From: JAFGBI01 sp964454025
Lineage (GTDB): Bacteria > Myxococcota_A > Polyangia > Polyangiales > Polyangiaceae
DNA: 64,000 nt
Assembly: GCA_964454025.1 (NCBI GenBank)
Contig: CAYVRP010000002.1
Span: 1-64,000, forward strand
Reading direction: 5' to 3'
Shown here: positions 9,533 through 17,800 of the stretch, one piece after another
Position numbering within the stretch: position 1 is the first letter of the stretch
Layout: the number at the start of each line of letters is the position of its first letter
Notes under the pieces: generated by a model
Database searches by the model: none
What the model was told of the DNA's origin: nothing
Seen by the model: the letters and a program-made list of their open reading frames with translations, nothing else
Translations under genes and position numbers: made by a program

Positions 9533-9876
9533 GGCTGACGTCCACTCTGGTCGCCTCGAGGGCGACCCGCCGTGGACGGCGGCCCGACCGTCCTCTCTGC
9601 TGAACCTGGCGCGCCCCGGGATTGGGTCCGCGCCACCCGATTTTTTGCGGTGACTGAAGCAACATAAGCCGGAGACGAGGCCAGGCAAGGCAATCCAACT
9701 CCGGAAGGGCTCCCTTATCACCGTCGGGCCGGCGCTCCGGCGGTACCCGTGACCCGGCCGACGGGCTTGCGCGCATGGACCGCGGCCGCCATCGCCGCGA
9801 GCCGCCCTCCCACCTCGGCCCGCGCGCCCTCGTGGCGCTCGCGACGCCTCCCTGGGCAGCCTGCTAGGCTCACGCC
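9533..9876. other. Divergent intergenic region with an AT-rich patch
   Basis: 344 bases between a leftward membrane-protein gene and a rightward lipoprotein gene. Around 9640-9680 the DNA is unusually AT-rich, with a run of six T on the plus strand and the element TTGCTT on the minus strand about 130 bases before the leftward start. This is the natural place for promoters, but no box pair is clear enough to annotate. No small gene was seen. Confidence 0.4.
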
Positions 9877-10551
9877 GTGCTTCGAGCGCACCACCTGGAT
9901 CCCGTGGCCAGCCTCCTGGCCGCCGCGCTCGCCGGTTGCGCCCCGCGGATGCCGCCCTGCGCCTCCGACACGGACTGCGCGCGCGGCCACGAGTGCCTGG
10001 CCAACCGCTGCCGGTGGCTCGGCAGCGACCCGGTCGAGGCTCACACGCTGCGGACGGTGCTCGAGCCGAGCGCGATGGCGATCCTCGGCGATCCGCCGGT
10101 GGACGCGCCCGGCCGCCTCCCCGGTACGGTGACGCTGGGGGCGGCGGCGGGGCCGCGGGTGCTCTGGCTGCTCGCGTTCGAGCTGCCGGCCCTGGGCGAG
10201 ATCGACACCGCGCTGCTCCTGCTCGAGCCCACCCGCGGCGCCCTGCAGGCGCCCGGCGACGTCGAGCTCCGGGCCTGGCGCGTGCTCGAGCCCTGGAGCG
10301 CGGCCGAGGTCCAGGATCTCGCGGCCCCGCGGCTCGCTCCGCCGCGCGCCACCGCCATCGCCCGCGCCACACCGGCGAGCACGGTGCGACTCGACGTCAC
10401 CGCGCACGTCCGACGATGGCGCGAGGATCCGCGCCAGAACCACGGCCTCGGCCTCGAGGGGGCCGGGCGGGGGTCGGTCGGCGTCGTCCTCGACACGGGC
10501 GTGGACGGCGGCGCGAGACCCCGCCTCGAGATCTACTCCGAGGCTCGCTGA
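9877..10551 (+). CDS. Lipoprotein with a DNRLRE/CBM96-like beta-sandwich domain
   Basis: 224 residues from a GTG start. A short signal peptide ends in the lipobox LAGC (Cys21), followed by a small Cys-rich stretch (CASDTDCARGHECLANRC), a motif common behind myxobacterial lipoboxes. The rest resembles the DNRLRE-type domain seen in secreted proteins: FELPALGEIDTALLLLEPT, then a WRVLEPWSAAEVQDLA-type segment and VRLDVTAHVRRW, with the final strands ending LEIYSEAR. These domains are thought to be structural or carbohydrate-associated. The charged segment before the hydrophobic core (RAHHLD) is atypical, so the true start could be a nearby codon. Confidence 0.68.
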   Translation: MLRAHHLDPVASLLAAALAGCAPRMPPCASDTDCARGHECLANRCRWLGSDPVEAHTLRTVLEPSAMAILGDPPVDAPGRLPGTVTLGAAAGPRVLWLLAFELPALGEIDTALLLLEPTRGALQAPGDVELRAWRVLEPWSAAEVQDLAAPRLAPPRATAIARATPASTVRLDVTAHVRRWREDPRQNHGLGLEGAGRGSVGVVLDTGVDGGARPRLEIYSEAR

Positions 10552-10649
10552 CGGGCACCGGGTCGCGCCCTGGCGGCGCGCGGCCCGGCAGCGAACGCCC
10601 GCTCGGCGCGGCGCGCGTCCACCCTCCGGTCGCCAGCGCGTCCGACGAG

Positions 10650-10706
10650 CGCCTCGGGCGCCGAGGCGTCGAAGCTGCGCCGGGGCCCGCGGCGGGGCCG
10701 CGGGCC
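10650..10706. terminator. Two hairpins between convergent genes
   Basis: An 8-bp perfect stem with a 3-base loop (10650-10657/10661-10668) is followed by a 9-bp perfect GC stem with a 5-base loop (10684-10692/10698-10706). They lie between two converging genes and could act as a bidirectional terminator. There is no T-run, as is usual at this GC content. Confidence 0.45.
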
Positions 10707-10726
10707 AGGACACGAAGCCCGGGGGA

Positions 10727-13700
10727 TCAGCGCGGCACGTCTCGCCGGTCGCAGGTGGGGGTGCAGCCGAGCGATCCGCTCGGGCCGTCGTCGCACGCCT
10801 CGCCCTCGGCGCTCTGGATGACGTAGTCGCCGCAGAAGGGCGCACGGGTGCAGTCCTCGTTGCAGCCGCCGTAGTCGCCGTCGTTGTTCGCGGTGCCCTC
10901 GTCGCACTGCTCGCTCCCGTTGCGGACGCCGTCGCCGCAGTAGGGCGCGGGCTCGCAGTCGGGCCCGCAGCCCCCGGCCACCGCCGAGTACAGGGTGTTG
11001 TTCCGGCCCGCGTCGCAGGTTTCGTGCGCCGGCTGGAGCACGCCGTCGCCGCAGTACGGGCCCCAGCGGCAGCTCGTGGAGCAGCCGTTGTAGGCGGTGT
11101 CGCTGTTGTTCGCGCCGTCGTCGCAGAGCTCGAGCCCCGGCTGCACGATCCCGTCGCCGCAGTCCGGCGGCAGCACGCAGCCGGGCGCGCAGGAGTCGCT
11201 GGCGTAGGCGTACAGATCGTCGTTGTAGCCGTTGTCGCAGGCTTCGCCCTCGCTCGCCTGCCGCACCCCGTCCCCGCAGCGCGGGCCGAGGGTGCAGTCC
11301 GGGTTGCAGCCGTCGTAGGTGCCGTCGTTCAGGACCTCGCCGAGGTCGCACTCCTCGAAGATCGGGTCGAGCACCCCGTCGCCGCAGCGGGGCCCCCACT
11401 CGCAGTCCACGGTGCAGGCGTCGTAGGCGTCGGAGGCGAACGGCCCCCAGTCGCACTCCTCACCGGAGCTGGGGGACACCAACCCGTCGCCGCAGTACGA
11501 CTCGAGCGTGCAGTCCGCCCGGCAGAGCGCGCCGCCGTCGCACTCCTCGGGGCCGTTGCGGATCCCGTCGCCGCAGTAGGGCCCGGGGCCGCAGTCGTAG
11601 CTGCAGGTGCCGGCCCCGTACCGGGTGCCGTTGAGCGGTCCGTCGTCGCAGCTCTCGCCGCCGTTGCGGACGCCGTCGCCGCACCAGGGGCCGAGCTCGC
11701 AGGTGGTGGTGCAGGCGTCGGGGCCATAGGCGTCGTCGCGATTGGTGGCGCCGTTGTCGCACTCCTCGAAGGCCCCCTGCAGGATCCCGTCGCCGCAGTA
11801 GCCCGGCAGCAGGCAGCCCGGGGCGCAGCCGCCCGAGCCGGGCCCGTCCGCGTGCACGTCCACGTTGCGGCCGTCGTCGCACTCCTCGTAGGCGGACTGC
11901 CGGATCCCGTCGCCGCAGTACTGGATGGCGGTGCAGTCGGCGTTGCAGTGGCCGTACTCGCCGGTGTTGTTCGCCGTCCCCTCATCGCAGACCTCCCAGC
12001 CGGTGACCACGCCATCGCCGCAGATCGGCTCGCAGTAGGAGCGCGGCGGCAAGAACCCGGCCAGGGTGAGGTTGAAGTTCGACTGAACGGGGTGCCGCTC
12101 GGCGTGGAAGAGGAGGATCTCGTAGACGTTCCCGGGAGCGATCGCGAAGCGGGTGTCCCCACCGGTGTCGAGCGTCACGGACGCCGACTGCGCCGAGTGG
12201 ATCCCTCCCAGGTCGATGGCGAGGCGGCCGTTGACGTAGACCCAAACGTCGTCGTCGCCCGTGAACTCCAGCTGCTCGCCTCCCTGGTACTGGAAGAAGT
12301 AGCGCAGCTCCGTGGTGAAGTGGAAGTTGTGTGACTGGCCGGCAGTATTACCGAAGGCCAGGTCATCGAGCGGCCAGAACCGGTCGCTCTGGAACCGATA
12401 GGTTTCCGAGCTCACGCCGCCGCTCTGGGTGAGCTCGAGGACGCCCGGGACGACGTACATGTCGATGGGGCCGTCCAAACCGTCCACACCCGTCTGCAGC
12501 GCCCCGGTGGCAACCGGTTGGTTCGGGACCCAGTAGTTCGGCGAGTTCCAGTACCAGACGCTGAACGCATCGTCGTGGTCGTAGAGGGAGGGGTTGTCCT
12601 CCTGGAAGTCGTTGTAGATCCCGAGCCGCGGCTGGCCCATCGCGTTCGGACGCCCGCAGGTCGCCTCGTTCGCACCGCTGCAGACGGGACCTGGGATCTC
12701 CTTGTCGGTGATGGAGGTCGGCGGAGTGAGGCCCGCCCCCTTCATGTGCGGGTGTCCACCCGGTTCCACCTGCCGCTGCTTGAAGTCCCGGTAGATGACC
12801 TTGAACCTGACGGACGTCGGCAGGTCGAGCACCTCTCTGCAGGTGAACCCTTCCTCGACGTCGCAGTCCGCGGAGCACCCGTCATCGGAGACAGTGTTGC
12901 CGTCGTCGCACTCCTCGGCCCCCGTGACCATCCCATCGCCACAGAAGACGTCGACGACCGGATCCGGTCCCACCGTCACCGCGGGCTCGTTCTGGCAGGT
13001 CGGGCTGCACCCGTCCCCGGCGATCTCGTTCCCGTCGTCGCACCCCTCGCCGTACTCCGGATCGCCGTTGCCGCAAACAGCGAGCACGCAGGCCTCGCCC
13101 ACGGTGGGGCAGTCGTAGCCCTGCTCGATCCGGCAGGCCACGTTGCAGCCGTCGCCGCTGGTCGGGACGGCGTCGTCGTCCTCGCACTGCTCGTCGCCGC
13201 GCAGGACCCCGTCGCCGCAGACGGGCCGGCAGGGCGCGCCCGGCGTCGGGCAGGTCCACCCCTCCTCCACCGTGCAGGTGGCCGAGCAGCCGTCGCCGCC
13301 GGTCGGCGTCGCGTCGTCGTCGTCGCACTCCTCGGTCGCAGAGCGAACGCCGTCACCGCAGGTCGGCAGCTCGCACACCGACGGCTGCACGCCGTAGCAG
13401 AGCCACCCCTCCGTCACCTCGCAGTCGACGCAGCCGTCCGAGGGCTGGTCGCCAACGTCGCACTCCTCGCCCATCTGCCGCGACCCGGCGCCGCAGACGG
13501 GCAGGAGGAGGCAGACGTTCGGCCGCGGGCAGACGTAGCCGGGCTCGGCCAGGCAGCCCCCGCTGCACCCGCGGCCCTCGGCCGGCGGGTCACAGGTTTC
13601 GCCGGCCTCGATCACCTCATTGCCGCACTCGGGCGCCCCGGCGACGTCGGAGGAGAAGCTGTCGCAGCCGGGCAGGCAGCCGTCCGTCCCCGGCGGATCG

Positions 13701-14680
13701 CAGAGCTCGCCGGGACCCACCTCCCCGTCCCCGCACACGATGGTCGACGCGCAGACGCTCGGCTCGCCCTCACAGGTCCAGAAGGGCTCCACCCGGCAGG
13801 TGCTGGAGCAACCGTCGCCGAGCTGCCGGTTGCCGTCGTCGCAGGCCTCCTCGCCGAGAAGGACCCCGTCCCCACAGATGGTGGTGCAGCCGCTCGAGGT
13901 GCAGCGCCAGCCCTCCTCGACGCTGCAGGTCCCGTCGCAGCCGTCCTCGACGACCGCATTACCGTCGTCGCACGCCTCACCCGGCGTGCGGTTCCCGTCG
14001 CCGCACTCGAGCGCCTCGCAGGGCCGGCCCGGCACCGGGCAGTAGAAGCCCGCCTCAAGCAGGCAGCCGTCGAGCAGCGAGTCTTCGGTGCCGCTGCAGC
14101 CGTCCCCGGAGGCGACGCCACCGTCGTCGCACTCCTCACCGAGCTCGATGGCGCCGTTGCCGCACTCCGGGAGCTCCACGCAGGGCACGTCCGGGCGCGG
14201 GCAGAGCCAGCCCGCCTCCACCTCCAGGCAGTCCGCCGCGCAGCCGTCCCCGGCGCGCGCGTTGCCGTCGTCGCAGGCCTCCTCACCCTCGAGCAGGCCG
14301 TTGCCGCACACCTGGGCGTCGATGCAGGCCTCGCCCGGCACCAGGCACACGAACCCGTCCTCCACCACCGCGCAGTCCTCGCTGCAGCCGTCGCCGTCCT
14401 CGACCCCGCCGTCGTCGCAGAGCTCGCCCGGCTCGAGCTCGCCGTTGCCGCAGACCGCCGGCTGCGCCCCGGAGCCCTCGCCGCCCTCGCCGGTCGAGCC
14501 GCCCTGCGGGATCACGATCCTGCCGCCGGTGCCCGTCGGCGCAGCGCCGCTGCCGCCTTCGCCGCTTCCGCCCTCGCTGCCGGCGTTCGGATCCGAACGC
14601 GACACGGTCGGGTACGACTCGCAGCCGAGCCCGAGCAGGGCGCCGATGACGACAGGGAGCAGCAGGAGGCGACGGTGCAT
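10727..14680 (-). CDS. Giant cysteine-rich lipoprotein: DUF4215-type repeats flanking a fibro-slime domain (1317 aa)
   Basis: A signal peptide with lipobox LGLGC (Cys19) is followed by a Gly/Ser-rich linker and then 12 Cys-rich repeats of the form CGDG...GEECDDGN, about 35-50 residues each (DUF4215-type). Residues of about 625-880 form a fibro-slime domain (TIGR02148-like), with GGHPHMKGAG near the start and EFTGDDDVWVYVNGRLAIDL near the end. Twelve more, shorter repeats fill the C-terminus, giving 24 in total by eye. A GGAGG site lies upstream of the ATG. The protein is predicted to be anchored at the outer membrane or cell surface and disulfide-stabilised, perhaps with Ca2+ bound by the Asp-rich repeats. 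Fibro-slime domains occur in matrix and cellulose-associated surface proteins. A longer paralogue lies immediately upstream on the same strand. Confidence 0.9.
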   Translation of the reverse strand: MHRRLLLLPVVIGALLGLGCESYPTVSRSDPNAGSEGGSGEGGSGAAPTGTGGRIVIPQGGSTGEGGEGSGAQPAVCGNGELEPGELCDDGGVEDGDGCSEDCAVVEDGFVCLVPGEACIDAQVCGNGLLEGEEACDDGNARAGDGCAADCLEVEAGWLCPRPDVPCVELPECGNGAIELGEECDDGGVASGDGCSGTEDSLLDGCLLEAGFYCPVPGRPCEALECGDGNRTPGEACDDGNAVVEDGCDGTCSVEEGWRCTSSGCTTICGDGVLLGEEACDDGNRQLGDGCSSTCRVEPFWTCEGEPSVCASTIVCGDGEVGPGELCDPPGTDGCLPGCDSFSSDVAGAPECGNEVIEAGETCDPPAEGRGCSGGCLAEPGYVCPRPNVCLLLPVCGAGSRQMGEECDVGDQPSDGCVDCEVTEGWLCYGVQPSVCELPTCGDGVRSATEECDDDDATPTGGDGCSATCTVEEGWTCPTPGAPCRPVCGDGVLRGDEQCEDDDAVPTSGDGCNVACRIEQGYDCPTVGEACVLAVCGNGDPEYGEGCDDGNEIAGDGCSPTCQNEPAVTVGPDPVVDVFCGDGMVTGAEECDDGNTVSDDGCSADCDVEEGFTCREVLDLPTSVRFKVIYRDFKQRQVEPGGHPHMKGAGLTPPTSITDKEIPGPVCSGANEATCGRPNAMGQPRLGIYNDFQEDNPSLYDHDDAFSVWYWNSPNYWVPNQPVATGALQTGVDGLDGPIDMYVVPGVLELTQSGGVSSETYRFQSDRFWPLDDLAFGNTAGQSHNFHFTTELRYFFQYQGGEQLEFTGDDDVWVYVNGRLAIDLGGIHSAQSASVTLDTGGDTRFAIAPGNVYEILLFHAERHPVQSNFNLTLAGFLPPRSYCEPICGDGVVTGWEVCDEGTANNTGEYGHCNADCTAIQYCGDGIRQSAYEECDDGRNVDVHADGPGSGGCAPGCLLPGYCGDGILQGAFEECDNGATNRDDAYGPDACTTTCELGPWCGDGVRNGGESCDDGPLNGTRYGAGTCSYDCGPGPYCGDGIRNGPEECDGGALCRADCTLESYCGDGLVSPSSGEECDWGPFASDAYDACTVDCEWGPRCGDGVLDPIFEECDLGEVLNDGTYDGCNPDCTLGPRCGDGVRQASEGEACDNGYNDDLYAYASDSCAPGCVLPPDCGDGIVQPGLELCDDGANNSDTAYNGCSTSCRWGPYCGDGVLQPAHETCDAGRNNTLYSAVAGGCGPDCEPAPYCGDGVRNGSEQCDEGTANNDGDYGGCNEDCTRAPFCGDYVIQSAEGEACDDGPSGSLGCTPTCDRRDVPR

Positions 14681-14839
14681 GGGGGTGATCCTCCGGGGAG
14701 CCGGGCTCCCCCGGGAAGTCTATGGGTGAGGCAGACGCTGCGCCAGCCGCAAGAACGGAATGTTGCGTCCTGGCCGGAATCACGCGGCGAGCCGGTGCGG
14801 CGGCCCCCGAACCGCCACGCCGCCCCGACCGGCGCCGGA

Positions 14840-17800
14840 TCAGCGGATGTCGCCTCGTCGCTTGCAGGTCGGGCTGCAATCCAGGCTCCCGGAGGGCCCG
14901 GCGTCGCACTCCTCGCCCTCGTCGCGCTGGACGACGTAGTCGCCGCAGAAGGGCGCGCGGGTGCAGTCCTCGTTGCAGCCGCCGTAGTCCCCGTCGTTGT
15001 TCGCGGTGCCTTCATCGCACAGCTCGCTCCCGTTGCGGACGCCGTCGCCGCAGTAGGGCGCGGGCTTGCAGTCCGGCGCGCAGCCCCCGGGCACCGCCGA
15101 GTACAGCGTGTTGTTCCGGCCCGCGTCGCAGGTCTCCCGGCTCGCCTGGAGCACCCCGTCGCCGCAGTACGGTCCCCAGACGCACGACGTGGTGCAGCCG
15201 GTGTAGGCGGGGTCGCTGTTGTTGACCCCGTCGTCGCAGAGCTCGAGCCCCGGCTGGATGATCCCGTCGCCGCAGTCCGGCGGCAGCCGGCAACCCGGGG
15301 CGCAGGAGTTGCTGGCGAAGGCGTAGATGTCGTCGTTGTAGCCGTTGTCGCAGGCCTCGCCCTGGCTCGCCTGGAGCACCCGGTCGCCGCAGCGCGGGCC
15401 GAGGGTGCAATTCGCGTTGCAGCCGCCGTAGGCGCCGTCGTTCAGCGCCGCGCCGAGATCGCACTCCTCGTAGATGGGATCGCGCACGCCGTCGCCGCAG
15501 CGCGGACCCCAAACGCACTCGTCCGTGCAGGCGCCGTAGGCGTCGGAGGCGAAGCGCCCCCAGTCGCACTGCTCGCCCGCGCTCGCGGCCACCAGACCGT
15601 CGCCGCAGATCGGCAAGAGCGTGCAGCTCGCGCTGCAGCCAGGGGTGCCGTCGCACTCCTCGGCGCCGTTGCGGATCCCGTCGCCGCAGCGCGGACCCGC
15701 GAGGCAGTCGTAGCCGCAGGAGCTCGGCCCGTACTCGCGCCCGTTGAGCCCGCCGCGGTCGCAGACCTCGCCGCCGTTGACGACGCCGTCGCCGCAGTAG
15801 CCGCCGATGGTGCAGTCCTCACGGCAGGCGGTGAGCCCGTAGGCCGTGTCGGAGTTCTCGGCGCCGTTGTCGCACTCCTCGAGGGCCGGGTTGAGCACCC
15901 CGTCGCCGCAGCCGCCAGCCGGGAGCCGGCACCCGGGCCCGCACTCGCCGGGGGCCCCGGTGGCGTAGGTGTCCTCGTTGTAGCCGTTGTCGCACTCCTC
16001 GCCGCCGGCCACATCGACCACCGCGTCGCCGCAGTACGGCCCGAGCGCGCAGTAAGAGGTGCAGGCGTCGTACGCGCCCGTGTTCAGGTCGGCGCCGTCG
16101 TCGCACTCCTCGTAGTCCTCCTGCAGGGTGCCGTCGCCGCAGCGGGGACCCCACAGGCACTGGTCGGTGCAGGCCGCGTAGGTGCCGCCGGCCTCGGCCG
16201 AGGCGATGGCGAACGGCCCCCAGTCGCACTGTTCGCCGCCCCCGACGGACACCAGCCCGTCGCCGCAATAAGGATCGATGGTGCAGTCCTCGTTGCAGTA
16301 GTCGCCGCCGTCGCACTCCTCCGGACCGTTGCGGATCCCGTCGCCGCAGTACGGGCCCGGACCGCAGTCGTAGCTGCAGCTCCCCGCCCCGTAGGTGGTG
16401 CCGTTCAGCGGGCCGTCGTCGCAGGTTTCGGATCCATTCACGATGTCATCGCCGCACCAGCCGCCGAGCTCGCAGGTCGTGGTGCACTGGTCCGGGCCGT
16501 AGGCCGTGGGGGTATTCCCCGCCGTGCCGAGATCGCACGCCTCGAAGGCGCCCTGTAGGACGCCGTCGCCGCAGCGGCCCGGGGTCACGCACCCCGGCGC
16601 ACACCGACCCGAGCCGGTGCCGTACACGTCGATGTTGCGGCCGTTGTCGCAGACCTCGGGACCGTTCACGCGCCCGTCGCCGCAGAACTGGATGGCCGTG
16701 CAATCGGCGTTGCAGTGGCCGTAGAGGCCCGTGTTGTTGGCCGTGCCCTCGTCGCAGACCTCCCAGCCGGTGACGATGCCGTCGCCGCAGATGGGCTCGC
16801 AGTAGGAGCGGGGGGCGAGGAAGCCCTGCAAGGTGAGTCGGAAGTTCGACTGGACCGGGTTTCGCTCCGCGTGGAAGAGCACGATCTCGTAGACGTCGCC
16901 ACGGGTCAGGTCGAAGCGGTCGTCCCTCGCATCGGCGAGTTCCGCAGCCGCGAGGCTGCACGCGGGCAGCGTGCCGTTGTCGCCGGTCGCCGTGGTGCAG
17001 TTGCTGTCCGTGCCACTCGGGATTCCGTCGTCGCCGAGGATCACGCGCGCCGACTGCGGCAAGTGGATCCCACCGATGTCCACGGCGAGGCGACCGTTGA
17101 CGTAGACCCACACGTCGTCGTCACCCCGGAACTCGAGCGTCTCGCCACCCTCGTACTGGAAGAAGTAGCGGAGCTCGGTCGTGAAGTGGAAGTTGTGGGA
17201 TGGGTCGGTGCCAGGGGTGTTGAGGAAGCCTCTCCCGTCCAGCACGAAGAAGGAGGAGTTGTCGTACTGGTACCGCTCCCCGCTGACCCTGGAGAGGGTG
17301 AGCGTGTCCGCGATGGGATAGATCTGGATCGCACCGTTGGTCCCGGCGATCGCGTTGGGGTTGCTGTCTCGGTACCAGAGAGAGAACGCCGAGGTGTAGT
17401 CGGGGACCGTTGTATTGCTTCCGTCGCCGACCCACTGCGGAACACCGGCGATGTAGTTCCCACCCGGGTCGCTCAGACGGCCGCAACTCCCCCCGTTCGT
17501 GGTGTTGCACACCGTCCCCGGGATGTTTCGGTCGGTGCCCGTGTCAGGCGGGTTCGATCCGGGGCGCATGTGAGGGTGCCCGCCAGCCGTCTCCGTCCGA
17601 CCGCGGAAGTCGCGATAGGTGATCGCGAACGAGATGCTGTTGGGGAGGGGGTCCGGCAACTCGGAGGTGCAGGTGAACCCAGCCTCCTCGTCGCACGCGT
17701 CTGAGCAGCCGTCGCCGGGCTCGCTGTTTCCGTCGTCACATTCCTCTTCCCCCGTCACCATCCCGTCCCCGCAGAACACGTTGACGTGAGGGGTTCGTCC

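Noticed and set aside
12518..16558. A 1346-codon plus-strand frame opposite the giant cysteine-repeat genes
   Set aside because: Its apparent repeats (AVAA, VVALL units) are the complement of the DUF4215-type codons, and it runs across the spacer between the two real genes.
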